64,000 nt of DNA from NCBI GenBank assembly GCA_026874595.1, contig CM049312.1, forward strand, positions 48,799,429-48,863,428. The letters run 5' to 3'. The DNA is from Sipunculus nudus. Taxonomy: Eukaryota > Annelida > Sipuncula > Golfingiida > Sipunculidae. The translations under genes and the position numbers were made by a program. The notes below the pieces were generated by a model. The model worked only from the letters and a program-made list of their open reading frames with translations. It did not search any database and had not been told where the DNA came from. Shown here piece after piece: positions 13,646 to 28,200 of the stretch. The stretch's first letter is position 1; every line of letters begins with the position of its first letter.

Positions 13646-15019
13646 TCAACAAGGGAGAACATGTACAATACACAAATACTCAATCAACAAGGGAGAGCAC
13701 TTACAAATACACAAATAGTCAATCAACAAGGGAGAGCAAGTACAAATACACAAACAGTCAGTCAACAAGGGAGAGCATGTACAAATACACAAATAGTCAG
13801 TCAACAAGGGAGAACATGTACAAATACACGAACAGTCAACCAACAAAGGATAGCATGTACGAAGCTTTGTAATTTTTTGTACAAAGCACAAACAATCATT
13901 CAATAAGGGAGAGCACATACAAATACACAAACCGTCAACCAACAAGGAGACCATGTACAAAACGCAAACAGTTAATCAACAAGGGAGAGCATGTGGAAAT
14001 ACACAAACAGTCATTCAACAAGGGAGAGCATGTAGAAATACACAAACAGTCAAACAAGGGAGAGCATGTAGAAATACACAAACAGTCAATCAACAAGGGA
14101 GAGTATATAAGAATTAACAAACAATCCTTCAACAAGGGAGAGCATGCACTATAAACAGACATTCAACAAGGGAGGGCACTTACAAATACAAAAATAGTCC
14201 ATCAACAATGGAGAGTATGTACAAATACACAAACAGTCAGTCAACAAGGGAGAGCATGTACAAATACACAGTCAGTCAACAAGGGAGAGCATGTACAAAA
14301 CACAAACAGTCAACCAACAAGGGATAGCATGTACAAATACACAAATAGTCAATCAACAAGGGAGAGCATGTACAAATACACAAACAGTCAATCAACAAGG
14401 GAGAGCATGTACAAATACACAAACAGTCATTCAACAAGGGAGAGCATGTACTAATACACAAATATTTAATCAACAAGGGAAAACATGTACAAATACACAG
14501 TCATTCAACAAGGGAGAGCATGTACAAATACACAAACAGTCATTCAACAAGGAAGAGCATGTACAAATACACAAACAGTCATTCAACAAGGGAGAACATG
14601 TACAAATACACAAACAGTAAATCAAAGCAAGCCTGGAGGGCACTTACAAATACACAAATAGTCAATCAACAAGGGAGAGCATGTACAAATACACAAACAG
14701 TCAGTCAACAAGGGAGAACATGTACAATACACAAATACTCAATCAACAAGGGAGAGCACTTACAAATACACAAATAGTCAATCAACAAGGGAGAGCAAGT
14801 ACAAATACACAAACAGTCAGTCAACAAGGGAGAGCATGTACAAATACACAAATAGTCAGTCAACAAGGGAGAACATGTACAAATACACGAACAGTCAACC
14901 AACAAAGGATAGCATGTACGAAGCTTTGTAATTTTTTGTACAAAGCACAAACAATCATTCAATAAGGGAGAGCACATACAAATACACAAACCGTCAACCA
15001 ACAAGGAGACCATGTACAA
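13646..15019 (+). repeat. 1,059-bp tandem duplication with a chimeric junction
   Basis: The stretch at about 13.65-13.96 kb (end of a short trimer block, AGAGCAAGTAC unit, hairpin cassette) recurs at about 14.71-15.02 kb, offset 1,059 bp. At the join (about 14,628-14,650) a 44-bp unit beginning CAAAGCAAGCCTGGAG runs directly into GGCACTTAC, the end of a trimer monomer; this combination occurs nowhere else in the window. The equivalent place at about 52,880-52,893 has the normal CCTGGAGAGCATG. This is a visible recombination scar between two monomer types. Confidence 0.8.
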
Positions 15020-17256
15020 AACGCAAACAGTTAATCAACAAGGGAGAGCATGTGGAAATACACAAACAGTCATTCAACAAGGGAGAGCATGTACAAATAC
15101 ACAAACAGTCATTCAACAAGGGAGAACATGTAAAAATACACAAACAGTTAATCAACAAGGGAGAGCATGTGGAAATACACAAACAGTCATTCAACAAGGG
15201 AGAGCATGTAGAAATACACAAACAGTCAATCAACAAGGGACAGTATATAAGAATTAACAAACAATCCTTCAACAAGGGAGAGCATGCACTATAAACAGAC
15301 ATTCAACAAGGGAGGGCATTTACAGATACACAAACAGTCAATCAACAAGGGAGAGTATGTAAAAATACACAAACAGTCATTCAACGCGGGAGAGCATGTA
15401 CAAATACACAAACAGTCAATCAACACGGGAGAGCATGTACAAAACACAAACAGTCAACCAACAAGGGAGAGCATGTACAAATACACAAACAGTAAATCAA
15501 CAAGGGAGAACTTGTACAAATACTCAAACAGTCAGTCAACAAGGGAGAGCATGTACAAATACACAAACAGTCATTCAACAAGGGAGAGCATGTACAAATA
15601 CACAAACAGTCATTCAACAAGGGAAAGCATGTACAAATACACAAAGAGTAAATCAACAAGGGAAAACATGTACAAATACACAGTCATTCAACAAGGGAGA
15701 GCATGTACAAATACACAAACAGTCATTCAACAAGGAAGAGCATGTACAAATACACAAACAGTCATTCAACAAGGGAGAGCATGTACAAATACACAAACAG
15801 TCAGTCAACAAGGGAGAGCATGTACAAATACACAAATAGTCAGTCAACAAGGGAGAACATGTACAAATACACGAACAGTCAACCAACAAAGGATAGCATG
15901 TACGAAGCTTTGTAATTTTTTGTACAAAGCACAAACAATCATTCAATAAGGGAGAGCACATACAAATACACAAACCGTCAACCAACAAGGAGACCATGTA
16001 CAAAACGCAAACAGTTAATAAACAAGGGAGAGCATGTGGAAATACACAAACAGTCATTCAACAAGGGAGAGCATGTAGAAATACACAAACAGTCAAACAA
16101 GGGAGAGCATGTAGAAATACACAAACAGTCAATCAACAAGGGACAGTATATAAGAATTAACAATCCTTCAACAAGGGAGAGCATGCACTATAAACAGACA
16201 TTCAACAAGGGAGGGCACTTACAAATACACAAATAGTCAATCAACAAGGGAGAGTATGTACAAATACACAAACAGTCAGTCAACAAGGGAGAGCATGTAC
16301 AAATACACAAACAGTCAGTCAACAAGGGAGAGTATGTAAAAATACACAAACAGTCATTCAACAAGGGAGAGCATGTACAAATACACAAATAGTCAATCAA
16401 CAAGGGAGAGCATGTACAAAACACAAACAGTCAACCAACAAGGGAGAGCATGTACAAATACACAAACAGTAAATCAACAAGGGAGAACTTGTACAAATAC
16501 TCAAACAGTCAGTCAACAAGGGAGAGCATGTACAAATACACAAACAGTCATTCAACAAGGGAGAGCATGTACAAATACACAAACAGTCATTCAACAAGGG
16601 AAAGCATGTACAAATACACAAAGAGTAAATCAACTAGGGAAAACATGTACAAATACACAGTCATTCAACAAGGGAGAGCATGTACAAATACACAAACAGT
16701 CATTCAACAAGGAAGAGCATGTACAAATACACAAACAGTCATTCAACAAGGGAGAGCATGTACAAATACACAAACAGTAAATCAAAGCAAGCCTGGAGAG
16801 CATGTACAAATACTCAAAAAGTCAATCAACAAGGGAGAGCATGTACAAATACACAAACAGTCATTCAACAAGGGAGAGCATGTACAAATACACAAACAGT
16901 CATTCAACAAGGAAGAGCATGTACAAATACACAAACAGTCATTCAACAAGGGAGAGCATGTACAAATACACAAACAGTAAATCAAAGCAAGCCTGGAGAG
17001 CATGTACAAATACTCAAATAGTCAATCAACAAGGGAGAGCATGTACAAATACACAAACAGTCAGTCAACAAGGGAGAACATGTACAAATACATGAACAGT
17101 CAACCAACAAAGGACAGCATGTACGAAGCTTTGTAATTTTTTGAACAAAGCACAAACAGTCATTCAATAAGGGAGAGCACATACAAATACACAAACCGTC
17201 AACCAACAAGGAGACCATGTACAAAACGCAAACAGTTAATCAACAAGGGAGAGCAT

Positions 17257-18434
17257 GTGGAAATACACAAACAGTCATTCAACAAGGGAGAACAGGTACA
17301 GATACACAAATACTCAATCAACAATGGGGGAGCATGTACAAATACACAAATAGTCAATCAACAAGGGAGAGCATGTACAAATACACAAACAGTCAGTCAA
17401 CAAGGGAGAACAGGTACAGATACACAAATACTCAATCAACAATGGGGGAGCATGTACAAATACACAAATAGTCAATCAACAAGGGAGAGCATGTACAAAT
17501 ACACAAACAGTCAGTCAACAAGGGAGAACATGTACAGATACACAAACACTCAATCAACAAGGGAGGGCACTTACAAATACACAAACAGTCAATCAACAAG
17601 GGAGAGCATGTACAAATACACAAACAGTCAGTCAACAAGGGAGAGCATGTACAAATACACAAACAGTCAGTCAACAAGGGAGAACATGTACAGATACACA
17701 AATACTCAATCAACAAGGGAGGGCACTTACAAATACACAAATAGTCAATCAACAAGGGAGAGCATGTACAAATACACAAACAGTCAGTCAACAAGGGAGA
17801 ACATGTACAGATACACAAATACTCAATCAACAAGGGAGGGCACTTACAAATACACAAATAGTCAATCAACAAGGGAGAGCATGTACAAATACACAAACAG
17901 TCAGTCAACAAGGGAGAACATGTACAGATACACAATTACTCAATCAACAAGGGAGGGAACTTACAAATACACAAATAGTCAATCAACAAGGGAGAGCATG
18001 TACAAATACACAAACAGTCAGTCAACAAGGGAGAACATGTACAATACACAAATACTCAATCAACAAGGGAGAGCACTTACAAATACACAAATAGTCAATC
18101 AACAAGGGAGAACATGTACAAATACACAAACAGTAAATCAACAAGGGAGAACATGTACAGATACACAAATACTCAATCAACAAGGGAGGGCACTTACAAA
18201 TACACAAATAGTCAATCAACAAGGGAGAGCATGTACAAATACACAAACAGTCAGTCAACAAGGGAGAACATGTACAGATACACAAATACTCAATCAACAA
18301 GGGAGGGCACTTACAAATACACAAATAGTCAATCAACAAGGGAGAGCATGTACAAATACACAAACAGTCAGTCAACAAGGGAGAGCATGTACAAATACAC
18401 AAATAGTCAGTCAACAAGGGAGAACATGTACAAA
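17257..18434 (+). repeat. Trimer core 3
   Basis: Same architecture, 5,135 bp after core 2. It lacks the ATAATC and GAACATGAACAG markers. The flanking hairpin cassettes have private changes: ACATGAACAGTC before the core (about 17,091) and GCACAATCAATC after it (about 18,496). Both recur around 37,077-38,336; the second also recurs at about 45,179. Confidence 0.9.
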
Positions 18435-21400
18435 TACACGAACAGTCAACCAACAAAGGATAGCATGTACGAAGCTTTGTAATTTTTTGTACAAAGCACA
18501 ATCAATCATTCAATAAGGGAGAGCACATACAAATACACAAACCGTCAACCAACAAGGAGACCATGTACAAAACGCAAACAGTTAATCAACAAGGGAGAGC
18601 ATGTGGAAATACACAAACAGTCAATCAACAAGGGAGAGCATGTACAAATACACAAACAGTCAGTCAACAAGGGAGAACATGTACAGATACACAATTACTC
18701 AATCAACAAGGGAGGGCACTTACAAATACACAAATAGTCAATCAACAAGGGAGAGCATGTACAAATACACAAACAGTCAGTCAACAAGGGAGAACATGTA
18801 CAATACACAAATACTCAATCAACAAGGGAGAGCACTTACAAATACACAAATAGTCAATCAACAAGGGAGAACATGTACAAATACACAAACAGACATTCAA
18901 CAAGGGAGGGCACTTACAAATACACAAATAGTCAATCAACAAGGGAGAGCATGTACAAATACACAAACAGTCATTCAACAAGGGAGAGCATGTACAAATA
19001 CACAAACAGTCAGTCAACAAGGGAGAACATGTACAGATACACAAATACTCAATCAACAAGGGAGGGCACTTACAAATACACAAATAGTCAATCAACAAGG
19101 GAGAGCATGTACAAATACACAAACAGTCAGTCAACAAGGGAGAGCATGTACAAATACACAAATAGTCAGTCAACAAGGGAGAACATGTACAAATACACGA
19201 ACAGTCAACCAACAAAGGATAGCATGTACGAAGCTTTGTAATTTTTTGTACAAAGCACAAACAATCATTCAATAAGGGAGAGCACATACAAATACACAAA
19301 CCGTCAACCAACAAGGAGACCATGTACAAAACGCAAACAGTTAATCAACAAAGGAGAGCATGTGGAAATACACAAACAGTCATTCAACAAGGGAGAGCAT
19401 GTAGAAATACACAAACAGTCAAACAAGGGAGAGCATGTAGAAATGCACAAACAGTCAATCAACAAGGGACAGTATATAAGAATTAACAAACAATCCTTCA
19501 ACAAGGGAGAGCATGCACTATAAACAGACATTCAACAAGGGAGGGCACTTACAAATACAAAAATAGTCCATCAACAATGGAGAGTATGTACAAATACACA
19601 AACAGTCAGTCAACAAGGGAGAGCATGTACAAATACACAGTCAGTCAACAAGGGAGAGCATGTACAAAACACAAACAGTCAACCAACAAGGGATAACATG
19701 TACAAATACACAAATAGTCAATCAACAAGGGAGAGCATGTACAAATACACAAACAGTCAATCAACAAGGGAGAGCATGTACAAATACACAAACAGTCATT
19801 CAACAAGGGAGAGCATGTACAAATACACAAATATTTAATCAACAAGGGAAAACATGTACAAATACACAGTCATTCAACAAGGGAGAGCATGTACAAATAC
19901 ACAAACAGTCATTCAACAAGGAAGAGCATGTACAAATACACAAACAGTCATTCAACAAGGGAGAACATGTACAAATACACAAACAGTAAATCAAAGCAAG
20001 CCTGGAGAGCATGTACAAATACACAAATAGTCAATCAATAAGGGAGAGCATGTACAAATACACAAATAGTCAATCAACAAGGGAGAGCATGTACAAATAC
20101 ACAAACAGTCATTCAACAAGGGAGAACATGTAAAAATACACAAACAGTTAATCAACAAGGGAGAGCATGTGGAAATACACAAACAGTCATTCAACAAGGG
20201 AGAGCATGTAGAAATACACAAACAGTCAATCAACAAGGGACAGTATATAAGAATTAACAAACAATCCTTCAACAAGGGAGAGCATGCACTATAAACAGAC
20301 ATTCAACAAGGGAGGGCATTTACAGATACACAAATAGTCAATCAACAAGGGAGAGTATGTAAAAATACACAAACAGTCATTCAACAAGGGAGAGCATGTA
20401 CAAATACACAAACAGTCAATCAACAAGGGAGAGCATGTACAAAACACAAACAGTCAACCAACAAGGGAGAGCATGTACAAATACACAAACAGTAAATCAA
20501 CAAGGGAGAACTTGTACAAATACTCAAACAGTCAGTCAACAAGGGAGAGCATGTACAAATACACAAACAGTCATTCAACAAGGGAGAGCATGTACAAATA
20601 CACAAACAGTCATTCAACAAGGGAAAGCATGTACAAATACACAAAGAGTAAATCAACAAGGGAAAACATGTACAAATACACAGTCATTCAACAAGGGAGA
20701 GCATGTACAAATACACAAACAGTCATTCAACAAGGAAGAGCATGTACAAATACACAAACAGTCATTCAACAAGGGAGAGCATGTACAAATACACAAACAG
20801 TCAGTCAACAAGGGAGAGCATGTACAAATACACAAACAGTCAGTCAACAAGGGAGAGCATGTACAAATACACAAATAGTCAGTCAACAAGGGAGAACATG
20901 TACAAATACACGAACAATCAACCAACAAAGGATAGCATGTACGAAGCTTTGTAATTTTTTGTACAAAGCACAAACAATCATTCAATAAGGGAGAGCACAT
21001 ACAAATACACAAACCGTCAACCAACAAGGAGACCATGTACAAAACGCAAACAGTTAATCAACAAGGGAGAGCATGTGGAAATACACAAACAGTCATTCAA
21101 CAAGGGAGAGCATGTAGAAATACACAAACAGTCAAACAAGGGAGAGCATGTAGAAATACACAAACAGTCAATCAACAAGGGACAGTATATAAGAATTAAC
21201 AAACAATCCTTCAACAAGGGAGAGCATGCACTATAAACAGACATTCAACAAGGGAGGGCACTTACAAATACACAAATAGTCAATCAACAAGGGAGAGCAT
21301 GTACAAATACACAAACAGTCAGTCAACAAGGGAGAGCATGTACAAATACACAAACAGTCATTCAACAAGGGAGAGCATGTACAAATACACAAACAGTCAT

Positions 21401-23691
21401 TCAACAAGGGAAAGCATGTACAAATACACAAAGAGTAAATCAACAAGGGAAAACATGTACAAATACACAGTCATTCAACAAGGGAGAGCATGTACAAATA
21501 CACAAACAGTCATTCAACAAGGAAGAGCATGTACAAATACACAAACAGTCATTCAACAAGGGAGAGCATGTACAAATACACAAACAGTAAATCAAAGCAA
21601 GCCTGGAGAGCATGTACAAATACTCAAAAAGTCAATCAACAAGGGAGAGCATGTACAAATACACAAACAGTCATTCAACAAGGGAGAGCATGTACAAATA
21701 CACAAACAGTCATTCAACAAGGGAGAGCATGTACAAATACACAAACAGTAAATCAAAGCAAGCCTGGAGAGCATGTACAAATACTCAAATAGTCAATCAA
21801 CAAGGGAGAGTATGTACAAATACACAAACAGTCATTCAACAAGGGAGAGCATGTACAAATACACAAATAGTCAATCAACAAGGGAGAGCATGTACAAATG
21901 ACAAACAGTCTACCAACAAGGGAGAGCATGTACAAATACACAAACAGTCAGTCAACAAGGGAGAGCATGTACAAATACACAAACAGTCATTCAACAAGGG
22001 AGAGCATGTACAAATACACAAACAGTAAATCAAAGCAAGCTGGGAGAGCATGTACAAATACACAAATAGTCAATCAACAAGGGAGAGCATGTACAAATAC
22101 AGAAACAGTCAGTTAACAAGAGAGAACATGTACAAATACACGAACAGTCAACCAACAAAGGACAGCATGTACGAAGCTTTGTAATTTTTTGTACAAAGCA
22201 CAAACAGTCATTCAATAAGGGAGAGCATGTACAAATACACAAACAGTAAATCAACAAGGGAGAGCATGTACAAATAAACAAACAGTCATTCAACAAGGGA
22301 GAGCATGTACAAATACACAAATAGTTAATCAACAAGGAAGAGCATGTACAAATACACAGTCATTAAACAAGGGAGAGCATGTACAAATACACAAACAGTC
22401 ATTCAACAAGGAAGAGCATGTACAAATACACAAACAGTCATTCAACAAGGGAGAACATGTACAAATACACAAACAGTAAATCAAAGCAAGCCTGGAGAGC
22501 ATGTACAAATACACAAATAGTCAATCAACAAGGGAGAGCATGTACAAATACACAAATAGTCAATCAACAAGGGAGAGCATGTACAAATACACAAACAGTC
22601 ATTCAACAAGGGAGAGCATGTAGAAATACACAAACGGTCAATCAACAAGGGACAGTATATAAGAATTAACAAACAATCCTTCAACAAGGGAGAGCATGCA
22701 CTATAAACAGACATTCAACAAGGGAGGGCATTTACAAATACACAAATAGTCAATCAACAAGGGAGAGTATGTAAAAATACACAAACAGTCATTCAACAAG
22801 GGAGAGCATGTACAAATACACAAATAGTCAATCAACAAGGGAGAGCATGTACAAAACACAAACAGTCAACCAACAAGGGAGAGCATGTACAAATACACAA
22901 ACAGTAAATCAACAAGGGAGAACTTGTACAAATACTCAAACAGTCAGTCAACAAGGGAGAGCATGTACAAATACACAAACAGTCATTCAACAAGGGAGAG
23001 CATGTACAAATACACAAACAGTCATTCAACAAGGGAAAGCATGTACAAATACACAAAGAGTAAATCAACTAGGGAAAACATGTACAAATACACAGTCATT
23101 CAACAAGGGAGAGCATGTACAAATACACAAACAGTCATTCAACAAGGAAGAGCATGTACAAATACACAAACAGTCATTCAACAAGGGAGAGCATGTACAA
23201 ATACACAAACAGTAAATCAAAGCAAGCCTGGAGAGCATGTACAAATACTCAAAAAGTCAATCAACAAGGGAGAGCATGTACAAATACACAAACAGTCATT
23301 CAACAAGGGAGAGCATGTACAAATACACAAACAGTCATTCAACAAGGAAGAGCATGTACAAATACACAAACAGTCATTCAACAAGGGAGAGCATGTACAA
23401 ATACACAAACAGTAAATCAAAGCAAGCCTGGAGAGCATGTACAAATACTCAAATAGTCAATCAACAAGGGAGAGCATGTACAAATACACAAACAGTCAGT
23501 CAACAAGGGAGAACATGTACAAATACACGAACAGTCAACCAACAAAGGACAGCATGTACGAAGCTTTGTAATTTTTTGAACAAAGCACAAACAGTCATTC
23601 AATAAGGGAGAGCACATACAAATACACAAACCGTCAACCAACAAGGAGACCATGTACAAAACGCAAACAGTTAATCAACAAGGGAGAGCAT

Positions 23692-25235
23692 GTGGAAATA
23701 CACAAACAGTCATTCAACAAGGGAGAACAGGTACAGATACACAAATACTCAATCAACAATGGGGGAGCATGTACAAATACACAAATAATCAATCAACAAG
23801 GGAGAGCATGTACAAATACACAAACAGTCAGTCAACAAGGGAGAACAGGTACAGATACACAAATACTCAATCAACAATGGGGGAGCATGTACAAATACAC
23901 AAATAGTCAATCAACAAGGGAGAGCATGTACAAATACACAAACAGTCAGTCAACAAGGGAGAACATGTACAGATACACAAACACTCAATCAACAAGGGAG
24001 GGCACTTACAAATACACAAACAGTCAATCAACAAGGGAGAGCATGTACAAATACACAAACAGTCAGTCAACAAGGGAGAGCATGTACAAATACACAAACA
24101 GTCAGTCAACAAGGGAGAACATGTACAGATACACAAATACTCAATCAACAAGGGAGGGCACTTACAAATACACAAATAGTCAATCAACAAGGGAGAGCAT
24201 GTACAAATACACAAACAGTCAGTCAACAAGGGAGAACATGAACAGATACACAAATACTCAATCAACAAGGGAGGGCACTTACAAATACACAAATAGTCAA
24301 TCAACAAGGGAGAGCATGTACAAATACACAAACAGTCAGTCAACAAGGGAGAACATGTACAGATACACAATTACTCAATCAACAAGGGAGGGAACTTACA
24401 AATACACAAATAGTCAATCAACAAGGGAGAGCATGTACAAATACACAAACAGTCAGTCAACAAGGGAGAACATGTACAATACACAAATACTCAATCAACA
24501 AGGGAGAGCACTTACAAATACACAAATAGTCAATCAACAAGGGAGAACATGTACAAATACACAAACAGTAAATCAACAAGGGAGAACATGTACAGATACA
24601 CAAATACTCAATCAACAAGGGAGGGCACTTACAAATACACAAATAGTCAATCAACAAGGGAGAGCATGTACAAATACACAAACAGTCAGTCAACAAGGGA
24701 GAACATGTACAGATACACAAATACTCAATCAACAAGGGAGGGCACTTACAAATACACAAATAGTCAATCAACAAGGGAGAGCATGTACAAATACACAAAC
24801 AGTCAGTCAACAAGGGAGAACATGTACAGATACACAATTACTCAATCAACAAGGGAGGGAACTTACAAATACACAAATAGTCAATCAACAAGGGAGAGCA
24901 TGTACAAATACACAAACAGTCAGTCAACAAGGGAGAACATGTACAATACACAAATACTCAATCAACAAGGGAGAGCACTTACAAATACACAAATAGTCAA
25001 TCAACAAGGGAGAACATGTACAAATACACAAACAGTAAATCAACAAGGGAGAACATGTACAGATACACAAATACTCAATCAACAAGGGAGGGCACTTACA
25101 AATACACAAATAGTCAATCAACAAGGGAGAGCATGTACAAATACACAAACAGTCAGTCAACAAGGGAGAACATGTACAGATACACAAATACTCAATCAAC
25201 AAGGGAGGGCACTTACAAATACACAAATAGTTAAT
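23692..25235 (+). repeat. Trimer core 4, extended by an internal 467-bp duplication
   Basis: A sister of core 2 by its ATAATC and GAACATGAACAG markers. Unlike cores 1-3 it does not end in a hairpin cassette: about 24.45-24.9 kb is repeated at offset 467 bp (four 117-bp trimers minus 1 bp), and the block then runs straight into the hairpin-free domain at about 25,236. The longest + frame of the window (434 codons) falls here, and its only cause is the stop-poor trimer. Confidence 0.88.
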
Positions 25236-28200
25236 CAACAAGGGAGAGCATGTACAAATACACAAACAGTTAATCAATAAGGGAGAGTATGTAAAGATTA
25301 ACAAACAATCATTCAAAATGGGAGAGCATGCACTATGAACAGACATTCAACAAGGGAGAGCATGTACAAATACACAAACAGTCATTCAACAAGGGAGAGC
25401 ATGTACAAATACACAAACAGTCAATCACAAGGGAGAGTATGTAAGAATTAATAAACAATCATTCAACAAGGGAGAGCATACACTATAAACAGACATTTAA
25501 CAAGGGAGGGCACTTACAAATACACAAACAGTCAATCAACAAGGGAGAGTATATGAGAATTAACAAACAATTCTTCAACAAGGAAGAGCATGCACTATAA
25601 ACAAACATTCAACAAGGGAGGGCACTTACAAATACACAAATAGTCAATCAACAAGGGAGAACATGTACAAATACACAAACAGCCATTCAACAAGGGAGAG
25701 CATGTACAAATACACAAACAGTCATTCAACAAGGTAGAGCATGTACAAATACACAAACAGTAAATCACCAAGGGAGAGCATGTACAAATACACAAACAGT
25801 CATTCAACAAGGAAGAGCATGTACAAATACACAAACAGTAAATCATCAAGGGAGAGCATGTACAAATACACAAATAGTTAATCAACAAGGGAGAGCATGT
25901 ACAAATACACAAACAGTTAATCAACAAGGGAGAGTGTGTAAAGATTAACAAACTATCATTCAACATGGGAGAGCATGCACTATGAACAGACATTCAACAA
26001 GGGAGGGCACTTACAAATACACAAATAGTGAATCAACAAGGGAGAACATGTATAAATACACAAACAGTCATTCAACAAGGGAGAGCATGTACAAATACAC
26101 AAATAGTCAATCAACAAGGGAGAGCATGTACAAAACACAAACAGTCATTCAAAAAGGTAGAGCTTGTACAAATACACAAATAGTCAATCAAGAAGGGAGA
26201 TCATGTACAAAACACAAACAGCCAACCAACAAGGGAGAGCATGTACAAATACATAATCAGTAAATCAACAAGGGAGAGCATGTACAAATACACAAACAGT
26301 CATTCAACAAGGGAGAGCATGCACAAATACACAAATAGTCAATCAACAAGGGAGAGCATGTACAAATACACAAACAGTCATTCAACAAGGGAGAGCATGT
26401 ACAAATACACAAATAGTCAATCAAGAAGGGAGAGCATGTACAAAACACAAACAGTCAACCAACAAGGGAGAGCATGTACAAATACATAATCAGTAAATCA
26501 ACAAGGGAGAGCATGTACAAATACACAAACAGTCAATCAACAAGGGAGAGCATGCACAAATACACAAATAGTCAATCAACAAGGGAGAGCATGTACAAAT
26601 ACACAAACAGTAAATCAACAAGGGATTGCATGTACAAATACACAAATAGTTAATCAACAAGGGAGAGCATGTACAAATACACAAACAGTTAATCAACAAG
26701 GGAGAGTATGTAAAGATTAACAAACAATCATTCAACTTCGGAGAGCATGCACTATGAAGAGACATTCAACAAGGGAGGGCACTTACAAATACACAAATAG
26801 TCAATCAACAAGGGAGAACATGTACAAAAACACAAATAGTCAATCAACAAGGGAGAACATGTACAAATACACAAATAGTCAATCAACAAGGGAGAGCATG
26901 TACAAAACACAAACAGGCATTGAACAAGGGAGAGCATGTACAAATACACAAATATTTAATCAACAAGGGAAAACATGTACAAATACACAGTCATTCAACA
27001 AAGGAGAGCATGTCAAATACACAAATAGTCAATCAAGAAGGGAGAGCATGTACAAATACACAAACAGTCAATCACAAGGGAGAGTATGTAAGAATTAACA
27101 AACAATCATTCAACAAGGGAGAGCATACACTATAAACAGACATTCAACAAGGGAGGGCACTTACAAATACACAAACAGTCAATCAACAAGGGAGAGTATA
27201 TGAGAATTAACAAACAATTCTTCAACAAGGAAGAGCATGCACTATAAACAAACATTCAACAAGGGAGGGCACTTACAAATACACAAATAGTCAATCAACA
27301 AGGGAGAACATGTACAAATACACAAACAGCCATTCAACAAGGGAGAGCATGTACAAATACACAGTCATTCAACAAGGGAGAGCATGTACAAATACACAAA
27401 CAGTAAATCAACAAGGGAGAGCATGTACAAATACACAAACAGTCATTCAAGAAGGAAGAGCATGTACAAATACACAAACAGTAAATCATCAAGGGAGAGC
27501 ATGTACAAATACACAAATAGTTAATCAACAAGGGAGAGCATGTACAAATACACAAACAGTTAATCAACAAGGGAGAGTATGTAAAGATTAACAAACTATC
27601 ATTCAACATGGGAGAGCATGCACTATGAACAGACATTCAACAAGGGAGGGCACTTACAAATACACAAATAGTGAATCAACAAGGGAGAACATGTATAAAT
27701 ACACAAACAGTCATTCAAAAAGGGAGAGCATGTACAAATACACAAATAGTCAATCAACAAGGGAGAGCATGTACAAAACACAAACAGTCATTCAAAAAGG
27801 TAGAGCATGTACAAATACACAAATAGTCAATCAAGAAGGGAGATCATGTACAAAACACAAACAGTCAACCAACAAGGGAGAGCATGTACAAATACATAAT
27901 CAGTAAATCAACAAGGGAGAGCATGTACAAATACACAAACAGTCATTCAACAAGGGAGAGCATGCACAAATACACAAATAGTCAATCAACAAGGGAGAGC
28001 ATGTACAAATACACAAACAGTCATTCACCAAGGGAGAGCATGTACAAATACACAAATAGTCAATCAAGAAGGGAGAGCATGTACAAAACACAAACAGTCA
28101 ACCAACAAGGGAGAGCATGTACAAATACATAATCAGTAAATCAACAAGGGAGAGCATGTACAAATACACAAACAGTCATTCAACAAGGGAGAGCATGCAC

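Larger units (their letters stand above)
5607..23586 (+). repeat. Hairpin elements of superblock A (17 copies)
   Basis: Inverted-repeat spans: 5607-5631, 5983-6006, 7564-7587, 8910-8933, 9669-9692, 10846-10869, 11993-12016, 13339-13362, 13864-13887, 14923-14946, 15907-15930, 17128-17151, 18474-18497, 19233-19256, 20946-20969, 22176-22199 and 23563-23586. The 5607 copy has one extra T in the loop. The copies at 7564, 11993, 17128 and 23563 read GAACAAAGC instead of GTACAAAGC, which breaks the loop-proximal pair; these four lie just before the trimer cores. The 22176 copy has a shortened downstream flank without the CCGTCAACC unit. Confidence 0.88.
1..24955 (+). repeat. Superblock A (first 25-kb higher-order repeat)
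   Basis: This stretch reappears from 24,956 at a constant offset of 24,955 bp, so it is one period of the highest repeat level. Its order is: tail of a trimer block (1 to about 280); a hairpin-free domain (to about 5.59 kb); a mixed domain with hairpin and TATA modules (5.6-7.6 kb); then four trimer-core HORs starting at 7693, 12122, 17257 and 23692, spaced 4,429, 5,135 and 6,435 bp apart. The 12122 and 23692 cores are sisters (both carry GAACATGAACAG, at about 12.67 and 24.24 kb), although the 17257 core lies between them. The base-1 boundary is set by the window, not biology: the matching sequence just upstream of 24,956 is still inside a trimer block. Confidence 0.9.

Noticed and set aside
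23692-24996. 434-codon + strand open frame (and the equal one at 43,473-44,777), possible repetitive protein gene
   Set aside because: It lies wholly in the trimer block, overlaps long frames on both strands, and crosses a 38-bp unit that switches it from one repeat phase to another. There is no signal, domain or unique end.
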